Assembly: GCF_004342445.1 (NCBI RefSeq)
Contig: NZ_SLWW01000003.1
Coordinates: forward strand, 62,001-126,000
Direction of reading: 5' to 3'
DNA from: Rhodovulum euryhalinum
GTDB lineage: Bacteria; Pseudomonadota; Alphaproteobacteria; Rhodobacterales; Rhodobacteraceae
DNA length: 64,000 nucleotides
This document shows, one piece after another, positions 31,707-39,685 of this stretch; position 1 is the stretch's first letter; the number at the start of each line of letters is the position of its first letter. Below the pieces are notes generated by a model. That model did no database searches. It was not told where the DNA came from and worked only from the letters and a program-made list of their open reading frames with translations. Both the position numbers and the translations under genes were made by a program.

Positions 31707-31904
31707 CTAGCCGCGGCTGATCCAGACAAGGATGAGCAGGCAGATCGGAACTGCGATCACGGCCGGCATGTACAGCCCCAGAACGCCCCATTTCAGGATC
31801 GACAGGGCCCAGAGCCCGATCAGCGCCAGCACGACGGCCCATATTCCCGCTTCCGCCCAGAAGCTGTTCTTGCCCCCGTGATCGTCAGTCATATTCATCC
31901 CCAT
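31707..31904 (-). CDS. Small two-helix membrane protein
   Basis: A 65-residue protein with two hydrophobic helices (about residues 18-37 and 41-62: EAGIWAVVLALIGLWALSIL and VLGLYMPAVIAVPICLLILV). Three starts are possible: 31904, 31898 and 31892. The last gives MTDDHGGKNSF and has GGGGA at a suitable distance, so it may be the real one. No family is recognised. Near the UbiH-family gene, 61 nt away on the same strand. Confidence 0.6.
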   Translation of the reverse strand: MGMNMTDDHGGKNSFWAEAGIWAVVLALIGLWALSILKWGVLGLYMPAVIAVPICLLILVWISRG

Positions 31905-32014
31905 GAATGTTTCCCTGTTCGGACCTTAGGCGCAGCGTCACCACTTTGCAACCATCTGCATACCTATGCATGCAGAGATTCCGGATCTCCAGACAGACCT
32001 TCGGAGGGGGCGAC

Positions 32015-32665
32015 TCAGGCGCCTGTCAGGCGTGCAAGAAATCCGCTCAGATCGTCGGTGTGATGGTGGATGTGCGAGGCGGTCTCAGGCGCGGGGGCGA
32101 CATGGACGGTGCGCATGCCCATCGCGTGCGGCTCGGCCAGGTTGCGGGCGTCATCCTCGAACATCGCTGCCTCGACCGGCACGATCCCGCCCTGCGCGAA
32201 CACAGCCTCGAAGGCCGCGCGCCGGGGTTTCGGCTGGAACCCGGCATGTTCGACCCCGTAGATCGCGTCGAAGACGCCGTCGAGCCCGCGCGCGGCCAGA
32301 ACCCGTTCGGCATAGGGCGCGCAGGCATTGGTGTAGACGATCCGCCGGCCGGGCAGGGCGGCGATCCGTGCCCGCAGTTCCGGGTCGGGGGCGAGTTGGT
32401 CGAGCGAAATGTCATGGACCATGCTGAGATAGGGGCCGGGCTCGACCCCGTGCAGTTCCATCAGCCCCGCGAGCGTCGTGCCGTATTCGGCCCAGTACAG
32501 CTTGCGCAGCCGGTTCGCCTCGGCCCTGTCGACGCCCAGCGCCTCCATCACGAATCCGGCCATCCGGTACTCGATCTGGTCGAAAAGCCGCGCCTCGGGC
32601 GGGTAAAGCGTGTTGTCCAGGTCGAAGACCCAGCCCCGGACATGCAAGAAATCGTCGGACACCAT
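32015..32665 (-). CDS. HAD-family phosphatase, pyrimidine 5'-nucleotidase type
   Basis: A 216-residue HAD hydrolase. Motif I WVFDLDNTLYPPEARLF has the nucleophile and acid Asp pair. Motif II is VYTNACAPYAERVL, motif III a Lys in FQPKPRRAAF, and motif IV MFEDDARNLAEPHAMG. The DLDNTLYP opening and cap arrangement match the pyrimidine 5'-nucleotidase (SDT1/PPase-like) subgroup common in alphaproteobacteria, which removes phosphate from UMP/CMP-like substrates. Substrate is inferred from subgroup. The start is the ATG at 32665, divergent from the GntR gene. Confidence 0.9.
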   Translation of the reverse strand: MVSDDFLHVRGWVFDLDNTLYPPEARLFDQIEYRMAGFVMEALGVDRAEANRLRKLYWAEYGTTLAGLMELHGVEPGPYLSMVHDISLDQLAPDPELRARIAALPGRRIVYTNACAPYAERVLAARGLDGVFDAIYGVEHAGFQPKPRRAAFEAVFAQGGIVPVEAAMFEDDARNLAEPHAMGMRTVHVAPAPETASHIHHHTDDLSGFLARLTGA

Positions 32666-32770
32666 GGGTTTGGCTTAACCGGCTGCGGCAAAAGGCACAA
32701 TCACGAAGCCTTGATCTGGCGCACAGGCGTGCTTTATTGTGGACCATCGTATGCAGGAGCCATCCCCGAG

Positions 32771-33424
32771 ATGAAGGACGTCCGCCCCGCGCACAAGGAT
32801 GCGTATGAACTGATCCTAGAGGCGATCGATATTGGCGTCTACGGTCCCGGCGATCGGCTTGTGGAAAGCGAGTTGGCCGAACGCTTCGGCGTGTCGCGAA
32901 CGCCGATCCGCGAGGCGTTGCAGCGGCTTGAAACGCAGTCCCTGCTGGCCCGCGACGGCCGCAGCCTGATCGTCGCCTCGCTGAGCCACGACCAGATGGC
33001 AGAACTTTACGTCGTGCGGGCCGAGCTGGAGGGCCTGGCCGCGCGGCTTGCAGCCCGCCATGCCACCGCCGAAGAGGTGCGGGTGCTGCGCGCGATGGTC
33101 GACGAAGACCGCAAGCTCTTGAACGACCCCTCGGCGATGTCGCGTGCGAACCGGCGGTTTCACAAGCAGATTCACCTGGCCTCGCACAATCGCTATCTGG
33201 TGCAGCAACTCGACCTCGTGCACCGGACCATGGCATTGATGGCGACCACGTCGCTTGCCATCGAGGGGCGGGGACAGGACGCCCTGTCCGAGCATCAGGC
33301 AATCGTGTCGGCGATCGAGGCCGGCGATGGCGATGCGGCCTATGCGGCGCTCAAGACTCACATCTCGATCGCGTTCGAGACCCGGCTGCGCCACGACGCC
33401 GAGGCGTTGATGGCCGGAGGCTGA
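32771..33424 (+). CDS. GntR-family transcriptional regulator (FadR/FCD type)
   Basis: A 217-residue regulator. The N-terminal winged helix (ELILEAIDIGVYGPGDRLVESELAERFGVSRTPIREALQRLE) is a textbook GntR DNA-binding domain. The C-terminal all-helical FCD domain follows, with RANRRFHKQIHLASHNRYL and EHQAIVSAIEAGD, which normally binds a small organic acid via a metal. The ATG at 32771 has AGGAG 11 nt upstream. Its 3' end runs 67 bp into the convergent glycosyltransferase gene on the other strand. The target is not identifiable; TGGACCA (32740-32746) upstream is a short palindrome that could be an operator. Confidence 0.9.
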   Translation: MKDVRPAHKDAYELILEAIDIGVYGPGDRLVESELAERFGVSRTPIREALQRLETQSLLARDGRSLIVASLSHDQMAELYVVRAELEGLAARLAARHATAEEVRVLRAMVDEDRKLLNDPSAMSRANRRFHKQIHLASHNRYLVQQLDLVHRTMALMATTSLAIEGRGQDALSEHQAIVSAIEAGDGDAAYAALKTHISIAFETRLRHDAEALMAGG

Positions 33425-35397
33425 GGCGCCGGCGCCGTGGCGTCGATCGCCCCGGCCCGCGCGATTGCGGCCGTGACGCGCGCCCGCGCCGCTGCCGCAG
33501 CGGCCGTCTCGCCGCCATCGGGTTCGCCAAGCCCATGCCGGGTCTTGTCCCAGTAGAACGGCCGCGCCGCGATTTCCCAGACCGCCTTGTAGGAGGCAAG
33601 CGCGGCCAGCGGAAAGTAAAGGTGCAGCGTCGGCAGCCAGGGAATCAGGCCCCGCTTTCCGGCTCGGGACAGGCCCATTGCGCCCACGCCCAGCGTGACC
33701 AGCTCCGAGCCGATGAACAGCACGAAAAGCGCTGTGAAGCCGTCCGCGGGGATGACCTGCGCAAGCGGGTGACCAAGTCCGAGGGGCAGTGCCCAGAACG
33801 ACCAGATCAGCGGCATGAAGGTGAACTGGGTCAGCGTGCCGAGAAACAGCACCTGCATCCCGAAGAACCCCCAGGGCCCGAACTGGCGCAGCAGCCGGTC
33901 GGGGCGGCGCATGTGCGTTGCCCAGGTCATCGCATAGCCCTTTAGCCAGCGCGAGCGTTGCCGCACCCAGGGCCAGGCCCGGCAGTTGGCCTCTTCCTCG
34001 GTGACGCTGTCCAGAAACTCGGTCCGGTAGCCGTGGCGCGCAAGGCGCAGCCCCAGATCCGCGTCCTCGGTCACGTTGTGTGCGTCCCAGCCGCCCAGAT
34101 CCTCCAGCACGCGGCGGCGGAAGAACAGCGTCGTGCCGCCCAGCGGCACCGGCACGCCCAGCCGCGCGAGCCCGGGCAGGACCACCCGGAACCAGGCCGC
34201 GTATTCAATGGCAAAGCAGCGCGCTAGCCAGTTGGCGCGCGCGTTGTAGAAATCGAGCACGCCCTGAAGCACGGCCACATCCGGCGCGCAGCGGTGGAAA
34301 TGCTCGACCACGCGGCGCAACTGGTCGGGGGCGGGGGCATCCTCGGCGTCGTAGATGCCCACGATCGAGCCATGGCAGAAGTCGAGCGCATAGTTGAGCG
34401 CGCGCGGCTTGGTCTTGAGCGCGCCGTCCGGCACCGCAACCCGCCGCATCCAGGAAGGTAGCCGGGTTGCGTCCAGCATCGCGCGGGTTTCTGCGTCACC
34501 CGCCTCGGTCACGAGGCAGATGTCGAGAAGCGCGCGGGGGTAGTCGAGGCGCGACAGCCGCGCGATCAGGCGGGGGCCGATCTCGGATTCGCGAAACAGC
34601 GGCACGAGGATCGAGATGCGCGGCAGGCGCGCGATGGTGGCCACGGGGTGCGGTGGCGCGCGGCGGGCACGGTGCAGCGCAAGCGCCTGGGTCACGGCGG
34701 CGGCCGCCTTGACGAGGCTGCCAGCGATCATCCAGCCCACGGTCCAGAGGGTCAGCACCGTCAGCACGGATATCGGCGCCAGCGCCGCGAGCAGCACGAG
34801 GGCGGCCAGTGCGGCCACAAGTGCGGCGCGGGGGCCGCTGCGCAGCCAGAACCGGCAGCTCTCGGCCTCGGGCACGCGCGTTTCGGCGGCCCGGATCAGC
34901 ACCTCGGCGCGGCAGCCGGCAATCGCATGCTGCAACTCGTCCTCGCGGCAGATCACCATGATCGCAGGGTTCAACTCGGCCGGGAGGGTCGCGGCGAGCT
35001 GTTCGAACCGGTCAGGCCGCGAGGTGGCGATCAGCGTCGCGCCGGCGAAGCGGCGCCAGGGCAGCAGGCCAAGCCGCAGGCAGATCTGCGCGCCGAGAAC
35101 GTCGATCAACCGTGGATCGGGCGGGTAGGCGGCGAAATCCGCGCGGCCCGTGCCATAGTGCCGGCCCTGTGCCTCGGCCACCGCTTCGGCGCTTGTCTCG
35201 CCCTCGGCGATCAGGAATTCGCCTAGGCTGACATCCATCCGGGCCTGCTTTGCAAGCGACCGCTCCAGCGCCTCGGGATGCACCGCATCCGCGGCGAGCA
35301 GTTGCTCGCCCAGGCCCAGATCACTGCGGCGCCGGAGGGCGGATTCTGCGGTTTCGGCCTGCGCCTGCCGGACCGTCGCCAGGGAGATCACCGGCAT
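33358..35397 (-). CDS. Family-2 glycosyltransferase with N-terminal GspE/MshE-like domain
   Basis: A 679-residue membrane protein. The first about 130 residues (LGEQLLAADAVHPEALERSLAKQ, then LGEFLIAEGETSAEAVAEAQ) look like the N-terminal domain of type II secretion ATPases (MshEN), a c-di-GMP-binding fold in some proteins. Membrane helices follow (about 185-235). Next is a GT2 domain with ISILVPLFRE, GIYDAEDAPAPDQL, VTEDADLGLRLARHG and QRSRWLKGY, the processive cellulose/chitin synthase-like D, D, QxxRW set. Four C-terminal helices finish it. It probably makes or exports a beta-linked exopolysaccharide. A CtrA-type box lies upstream. The low-complexity Ala-rich C-terminus overlaps gntR antisense. 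Confidence 0.88.
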   Translation of the reverse strand: MPVISLATVRQAQAETAESALRRRSDLGLGEQLLAADAVHPEALERSLAKQARMDVSLGEFLIAEGETSAEAVAEAQGRHYGTGRADFAAYPPDPRLIDVLGAQICLRLGLLPWRRFAGATLIATSRPDRFEQLAATLPAELNPAIMVICREDELQHAIAGCRAEVLIRAAETRVPEAESCRFWLRSGPRAALVAALAALVLLAALAPISVLTVLTLWTVGWMIAGSLVKAAAAVTQALALHRARRAPPHPVATIARLPRISILVPLFRESEIGPRLIARLSRLDYPRALLDICLVTEAGDAETRAMLDATRLPSWMRRVAVPDGALKTKPRALNYALDFCHGSIVGIYDAEDAPAPDQLRRVVEHFHRCAPDVAVLQGVLDFYNARANWLARCFAIEYAAWFRVVLPGLARLGVPVPLGGTTLFFRRRVLEDLGGWDAHNVTEDADLGLRLARHGYRTEFLDSVTEEEANCRAWPWVRQRSRWLKGYAMTWATHMRRPDRLLRQFGPWGFFGMQVLFLGTLTQFTFMPLIWSFWALPLGLGHPLAQVIPADGFTALFVLFIGSELVTLGVGAMGLSRAGKRGLIPWLPTLHLYFPLAALASYKAVWEIAARPFYWDKTRHGLGEPDGGETAAAAAARARVTAAIARAGAIDATAPAPQPPAINASASWRSRVSNAIEM

Positions 35398-35424
35398 GGC
35401 GGGTCTTTCGCTTGTTACCCGCGT

Positions 35425-35439
35425 TTAATGCCCGGTTAA
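35425..35439 (-). promoter_or_regulatory. CtrA-type box upstream of the glycosyltransferase gene
   Basis: Read towards the glycosyltransferase, the sequence is TTAACCGGGCATTAA, a perfect TTAA-N7-TTAA, the consensus of the alphaproteobacterial cell-cycle/motility regulator CtrA. It ends 27 bp before the start codon, so it would overlap the -35 region. TTAA is rare in this GC-rich DNA, which lends weight. Further TTAA (35442-35445) sits next to it. Confidence 0.6.
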
Positions 35440-35501
35440 GGTTAATGAACGGTAAAGGGCCACACCCCAAGGCTTTTCTGCGCCAGGGCCGTCCCGTGGC
35501 G

Positions 35502-36788
35502 TCAGACCTGCTCGATCCGGATCGCCACCGGCTCGCCGACCACGACGCCCGTTCCGGCAAAGCCCGCGCGCGCGTGGTCCAGCGCGTCGCGAGTGGTCTT
35601 GTGGGTAACCACCAGCACCGGCGCGGTGCTGGCCGAGTGGCGGTACTGGCGCATCCGGTCGATCGAGATCCCCGCCTCGCCCAGCACCGCGGCCACCTTG
35701 GCCAGGGCACCGGGTTTGTCGACCAGTTCCATCCGCAGGTAGTAGGGCGCCGCCGCGCTGGCCCGGGCGGCGCGCGCCTCTTCCAGCCCCGCAGCGGGCT
35801 GGCCGAAGGTCGAGATGCGAAAGCCGCGGGCAATGTCGATCACGTCGGCCATCACCGCGCTGGCCGTCGGGCCCTGTCCGGCGCCCGCGCCGCGCAGCAC
35901 GATCTGACCCACCGCATCGCCCTCGAGCACGACCATGTTCGTCGGCCCTTCGAGCTGGCCCAGCGGTGAGGCTGCGGGCACGAGGCAGGGCGACATCCGC
36001 TGTTCCAGCCCCCGTCCGGTCATCTGCGCGACGCCCAGCAGCTTGATGCGAAAGCCCATGTCGGCCGCATGCCGGATGTCGTCGATCGAGATCCGCTCGA
36101 TCCCCTCCAGCTCCATCGCCGCGAAATCGACCTGCGTGCCGAAGGCGATGGCCGCCAGCAGCGACAGCTTGTGGCCCGCATCTATCCCGCCCACGTCCAG
36201 CGTGGGATCTGCTTCGAGATACCCCAGCGCATGGGCCTCTTCGAACACCTTCGCGTAGGGCAGGCCCTCGCTTTCCATCCGGGTCAGGATGTAGTTGCAG
36301 GTGCCGTTCATCACGCCCATGACCCGGGTGATCTGGTTGCCCGCCAGCCCCTCGGTCAGGGCCTTGACCACGGGGATACCGCCCGCGACGGCGGCTTCGA
36401 ACCGGATCACCCGGCCCGCCGCCTCGGCGGCTTCGGCCAGCGCCTGGCCATGGACAGCCAGCATCGCCTTGTTGGCGGTCACCACGTCCTTGCCTGCGGC
36501 GATCGCGGCCTCGGTCGCGGCCTTGGCCGGTCCGTCGGATCCGCCCATCAATTCCACGAACAGGTCGACATCGTCGCGCCGGGCCAGCGCCACCGGGTCG
36601 TCTTCCCAGGCATAGGCGGAGAGGTCCACGCCCCGGTCCTTGTCGCGGGTCCGGGCCGAGACGGCCGTGACGGTCACCGGCCGCCCGCCGCGCTGGGCGA
36701 TCAGGTTCGCCCGTGACTGGACGATCTTGACGACACCGGCTCCGACGGTGCCAAGCCCGGCAATGCCGATGCGCAGGGGGGTGGTCAT
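35502..36788 (-). CDS. hom: Homoserine dehydrogenase
   Basis: A 428-residue enzyme that reduces aspartate semialdehyde to homoserine, the branch point for threonine and methionine. LRIGIAGLGTVGAGVVKIV is the NAD(P)-binding start. VTANKAMLAVHG, MNGTCNYILTRM and the substrate segment EADPTLDVGGIDAGHKLSLLA are diagnostic. A C-terminal ACT domain (YYLRMELVDKPGALAKVAAVL) implies feedback control by an amino acid, probably threonine. The start is the ATG at 36788. It supplies homoserine for the metZ-encoded step elsewhere in the window. Confidence 0.98.
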   Translation of the reverse strand: MTTPLRIGIAGLGTVGAGVVKIVQSRANLIAQRGGRPVTVTAVSARTRDKDRGVDLSAYAWEDDPVALARRDDVDLFVELMGGSDGPAKAATEAAIAAGKDVVTANKAMLAVHGQALAEAAEAAGRVIRFEAAVAGGIPVVKALTEGLAGNQITRVMGVMNGTCNYILTRMESEGLPYAKVFEEAHALGYLEADPTLDVGGIDAGHKLSLLAAIAFGTQVDFAAMELEGIERISIDDIRHAADMGFRIKLLGVAQMTGRGLEQRMSPCLVPAASPLGQLEGPTNMVVLEGDAVGQIVLRGAGAGQGPTASAVMADVIDIARGFRISTFGQPAAGLEEARAARASAAAPYYLRMELVDKPGALAKVAAVLGEAGISIDRMRQYRHSASTAPVLVVTHKTTRDALDHARAGFAGTGVVVGEPVAIRIEQV

Positions 36789-36871
36789 GGGGCGTGCTCC
36801 GGGGTGGGCTGGGCCAAGGGTTCGCCGGCGGTGTTAGCGCGAAGGCGCGGGGCTTGCAACGCGAGGCGGCG

Positions 36872-37129
36872 TCAGAATACCCGCGCGCGCAGCCCGGCGG
36901 CCTTGCGGCGCAGCGCCGCCGCCCGCGCGTCAAGCGCGGCGGCATCCTCGGGCGTGGCCCCGGGCGCGTCCGCGCGCGCAAGGATGGGTTCGACCGGCAC
37001 GATGCGGGGAGCCTCGGTGGGCCCTTCATGCCGGGCCTCGGCGGCGTCGATTTCGGGGAACCGGGCGCAGCCGGCCAGCGCCGTCGCAAGCGCCGCTGCC
37101 GCCAGAGCCGTTGCGATCCGTACCGTCAT
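36872..37129 (-). CDS. Small putative lipoprotein
   Basis: An 85-residue protein with a lipoprotein signal: MTVRIATALAAAALATALAGC, where LAGC is the lipobox and Cys21 the lipidated residue. The remainder is hydrophilic, Ala/Glu/Arg-rich, with a helical end (ALDARAAALRRKAAGLRARV). No domain is recognised. It lies 83 nt upstream of hom on the same strand; a link is not evident. Confidence 0.72.
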   Translation of the reverse strand: MTVRIATALAAAALATALAGCARFPEIDAAEARHEGPTEAPRIVPVEPILARADAPGATPEDAAALDARAAALRRKAAGLRARVF

Positions 37130-37223
37130 TCCGCCGCCTCCGTTTGTCGCCCGACCTTAGCCGCGCGGCCACGTCACGGGCAAGACGCGCCGGCGCCGGT
37201 GGCGGGTCCGGATGGGGCGGGGA

Positions 37224-37251
37224 TTGAAATGAACGATCGTTCAGATAACAC
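37224..37251 (+). promoter_or_regulatory. TetR operator palindrome within its own promoter
   Basis: TGAACGATCGTTCA (37230-37243) is a perfect 14-bp palindrome of the type bound by TetR-family repressors. It lies exactly between a -35-like TTGAAA (37224-37229) and a weak -10-like TAACAC (37246-37251), the position where a repressor blocks RNA polymerase. Autoregulation of the adjacent tetR gene is the simplest reading. Divergent from the lipoprotein gene, which it might also control. Confidence 0.75.
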
Positions 37252-37258
37252 TGGACCC

Positions 37259-37846
37259 ATGGCACGCACGTCCGGTTCCCATTCCGAGATCACCGGTCCG
37301 CGGTTGCGCGAGGCGGCGCAGCGGCTGTTCGCACGGCACGGCTATGCCGCGGTCACGATGCGCCAGATCGCGGCCGAGGTCGGGGTGCAGGCCGGCGCGC
37401 TTTACAACTATATTCCCGACAAGCAGGGGCTTCTCGCGGATCTGATGCGCAGCCATCTTGAGGAGTTGCTGGCGGCCTGGGCCGAAGAACCGAGGGGCGC
37501 GGGGCCAGTCGCGGCGCTGGAGGCGTTCACGCGATTCCATATCCGCTTTCATCTCGAACGTCCCGACGCGGTGTTCATCGCCTATATGGAACTCAGGAAT
37601 CTTGCGCCCCCTCATTTCGCCGAGATCGAGGCGCTGAGGAAGAGCTACGAGACCAGGCTCGAGGATATCTTGCGCGAGGGACGGGCCGCTGGGCTGTTCG
37701 ACCTGCCCGACACCAAGCTCGCGACACTGGCGGTGATCGCGATGCTGACCGGCGTGACCACCTGGTATCGCGAAGACGGACGGCTAAGCCGCGACAAGGT
37801 CGCCGGGCTCTACTGGGACATGGTCCGCAAGACGGTCGGGGCCTGA
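37259..37846 (+). CDS. TetR-family transcriptional regulator
   Basis: A 195-residue regulator from ATG 37259. The N-terminal helix-turn-helix is RLREAAQRLFARHGYAAVTMRQIAAEVGVQAGALYNYIPDKQGLL, a typical TetR DNA-binding unit. The C-terminal helical ligand domain (about residues 80-190) includes HLERPDAVFIAYMELRNL, as seen in TetR regulators of acyl-CoA or solvent-response genes. An upstream in-frame ATG (37229) has a fair ribosome site but would start inside the palindrome. The chosen start has no ribosome site but sits where transcription should begin, so the message may be leaderless. The ligand is unknown. Confidence 0.9.
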   Translation: MARTSGSHSEITGPRLREAAQRLFARHGYAAVTMRQIAAEVGVQAGALYNYIPDKQGLLADLMRSHLEELLAAWAEEPRGAGPVAALEAFTRFHIRFHLERPDAVFIAYMELRNLAPPHFAEIEALRKSYETRLEDILREGRAAGLFDLPDTKLATLAVIAMLTGVTTWYREDGRLSRDKVAGLYWDMVRKTVGA

Positions 37847-37877
37847 GGCCATGCCCTGCGTCCTTGTCGAACGCGAA

Positions 37878-37902
37878 CGCCCGGCGGGGTTGCCGCCGGG
37901 CG
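37878..37902. terminator. GC-rich hairpin terminator between convergent genes
   Basis: CGCCCGGCGG pairs perfectly with CCGCCGGGCG over a 5-nt loop, between the tetR stop and the stop of the convergent repeat-protein gene. It lacks a clear T-run but is stable and well placed for both. Confidence 0.65.
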
Positions 37903-37927
37903 AAAGACCTGCAATCACGTCAGGCGA

Positions 37928-38302
37928 TTACTTCTGCGGTTCGCCGCTGACGATCGAGCGGATGAACTTGTTGAAGCCGCTGTCGTTCCCGCTGGACGCA
38001 CTGCCCGGCGTCGTCAGCTCGGAGTCGAACATGGTCGCTTTTTCGCTCAGCAGCGGCCATTTCATCGCCTTCGAGAAGGGCGTGGGATCGTCGGTCTTGA
38101 GTTCGACGGCCGATCCGCGGCTGCTGATGAGTGCCCACTTCATCATGTCGGACAGAGGCGTGGACCCGGTGCTGAGAACCGGGTTGGTGTAGAGCTTCGA
38201 CTCGAGCACCGGGTTCGTGTAGGTCTTGGTCTCGACCTGCGGGTTCGTGTAGGTCTTGGTCTCGACCTGCGGGTTCGTGAAGGTCTTGGGAGTGTCAGTC
38301 AT
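37928..38302 (-). CDS. Small protein with tandem YTNP decapeptide repeats, unknown function
   Basis: A 124-residue cytoplasmic-looking protein starting at ATG 38302, with AGGTGG 6 nt upstream. Residues about 8-46 are four near-repeats of ten residues: FTNPQVETKT, YTNPQVETKT, YTNPVLESKL, YTNPVLSTG. The rest has two SDMMKWALI/SKAMKWPLL-like segments, a second weak internal duplication, and ends SGFNKFIRSIVSG. No signal peptide, membrane helix or enzyme motif is visible. The two segments of type Met-Lys-Trp could pack as amphipathic helices. I do not recognise the family. It converges with tetR. Confidence 0.72.
   Translation of the reverse strand: MTDTPKTFTNPQVETKTYTNPQVETKTYTNPVLESKLYTNPVLSTGSTPLSDMMKWALISSRGSAVELKTDDPTPFSKAMKWPLLSEKATMFDSELTTPGSASSGNDSGFNKFIRSIVSGEPQK
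38181..38289. repeat. In-frame 30-bp tandem repeats
   Basis: Two identical adjacent 30-bp units (38211-38240 and 38241-38270) are flanked by a diverged unit (38181-38210) and a partial one (38271-38289). They encode the YTNP decapeptides. Identity at the DNA level shows recent duplication or conversion, so copy number may vary between strains. Confidence 0.9.
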
Positions 38303-38552
38303 GATCCACCTGTCTTGATCCTGTCCACCAAACGAGTTGGCTTCCACACAAACATGGCGTGTTGTGCGCGGCGGGCAAGGTGATTTTTCGCCGCGTCTGG
38401 CGTTCGGGCACTTGACAGGCCCCGGTTTGCCCAATGCCTGGGCGGTCTGGGCGATTGTCAGCCGGGGGGCGAGTCACGCTTCGCCCTTGGCCGCGCGTGC
38501 CACGGCCGCTACAGGGGGCCGGTGGATCGCGAAAAGGGGATGTAACGGGCCG

Positions 38553-39050
38553 ATGACCGAGGATCTTGCCGTTTTGCGCGTTTCTGTGGTGCGTCGGGCC
38601 GTTGGCCTCGGGGCGATGCTGATGCTGGCCGGGCTGATGCTGTCGGTGGCGCTGTTCCGGCCGCCCGCCGATCCGCTCTGGCGTGGATTCCTGCTGGCTC
38701 TGGGCGCGGGCGTGCTGGTGCTGGGTGAGGCAATGCGCCGCGCCACGGGGCGCCCGCTTCGGCTTACGCGCGAGGGGCTTTTCGACAGCGACGGCCGCGA
38801 ACTGGCCCGGATCGACGAGATCGCCGGAATCGATCGCGGAATGTTCGCGTTGAAGCCGTCGAATGGCTTCACCCTGAGGTTGAATGTTCCCAAGCCGCGC
38901 GCCTGGGCGCCGGGGGTGTGGTGGCGGATCGGGCGCCGGATCGGCGTGGGCGGCGTCACGTCGGCGGCACAGGCCAAGGCGATGGCCGAGATCCTGACCC
39001 TTGTCATGGCCGAACGGCGCGAGGCGGGCGAGGGAGGCGGAGGGGCCTGA
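38553..39050 (+). CDS. Two-helix membrane protein with a PH-like tail, unknown function
   Basis: A 165-residue protein with two N-terminal membrane helices (about residues 17-35 and 43-60: GLGAMLMLAGLMLSVALF and GFLLALGAGVLVLGEAM). A strand-rich domain follows (RLTREGLFDSDGRELARIDEIAGIDRGMFALKPSNGFTLRL), the arrangement of small bacterial PH-like membrane proteins. The Trp/Arg-rich stretch (AWAPGVWWRIGRRIG) is notable. No ribosome site is obvious and the 250 nt upstream hold no other gene or clear signal. Convergent with the Tad-type genes. Confidence 0.7.
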   Translation: MTEDLAVLRVSVVRRAVGLGAMLMLAGLMLSVALFRPPADPLWRGFLLALGAGVLVLGEAMRRATGRPLRLTREGLFDSDGRELARIDEIAGIDRGMFALKPSNGFTLRLNVPKPRAWAPGVWWRIGRRIGVGGVTSAAQAKAMAEILTLVMAERREAGEGGGGA

Positions 39051-39070
39051 CGGGCAGGGTGCGCGCCCGC

Positions 39071-39682
39071 TCAGGTCGAGCCGGTGCTGCAGACGCCCGC
39101 GGTGTCTTCGAATTCCAGCTTGGGCACGAAGCGCAGCCGTGTGACAACGAAACTGTCCATGGTGCTGGGAAAAACGCCGAACCAGACCGGCGGGCGGTAC
39201 AGAACCTGGGTCTCGACGATGATCGCCCGCTCGGCAGGCGGCATCATCGGCACATTCTCGTCATAGATCGCCTCGAGCTGACCCAAGGTCATCGGGGCGA
39301 TACCATCCGTGCCGCAGGACCAGTCTATGGCCAGGTCGCGACTCGATCCGCCGGACTTGCTGTTGTCGTAATAGGTCACCAGCGTGACGCGAAGACGCCC
39401 CATCTTGTCGGGGGTATTGGTCAGCAGATTGAAGACATCGTCCAGCCCCGCGATGTAGGTCGGCGTCACCGGAGTGTCGTCATCCATCTCGCGGCTCAGC
39501 AGGTCCGAGATCGTGTAGGCGCCCTTGAGGTTCAGCGTCTTCATCTGGAAACCGTAGAAATAGACGATGATTCCCAGGATCGCCCAGATGAAGAAGGGCA
39601 TCACCAGCAGCAGTTCGATCACCATGTTGCCGCCTGTGTCGCGGGCAAAGCGGCGGAACGGAGAGGTCAGGGCGCGCAGCAT
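39071..39682 (-). CDS. TadE/TadF-like pilus-assembly protein
   Basis: A 203-residue protein with the TadE-like start: a short basic segment (FRRFARDTGGNMVIELLLVMPFFIWAILGIIVYFYG), where GNMVIELLLVMPFF is the prepilin-like junction with Glu after the cleavage region. One membrane helix is followed by an exported domain with two Cys (DWSCGT, GVCST). In Tad systems such pseudopilins assist Flp fimbria assembly. It is the third gene of a cluster with a second TadE-like gene and a VWA TadG-like gene. No flp pilin or ATPase gene is present in the window. Confidence 0.82.
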   Translation of the reverse strand: MLRALTSPFRRFARDTGGNMVIELLLVMPFFIWAILGIIVYFYGFQMKTLNLKGAYTISDLLSREMDDDTPVTPTYIAGLDDVFNLLTNTPDKMGRLRVTLVTYYDNSKSGGSSRDLAIDWSCGTDGIAPMTLGQLEAIYDENVPMMPPAERAIIVETQVLYRPPVWFGVFPSTMDSFVVTRLRFVPKLEFEDTAGVCSTGST

Positions 39683-39685
39683 CGT

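Noticed and set aside
31907-32770. N-terminal extension of the GntR regulator (apparent frame from 31907)
   Set aside because: The extension is antisense to the HAD phosphatase gene and lacks any motif; the helix-turn-helix begins just after the ATG at 32771.
38181-38289. CRISPR array
   Set aside because: Repeats are contiguous with no spacers, in frame inside a coding gene, and 30 bp by codon arithmetic.
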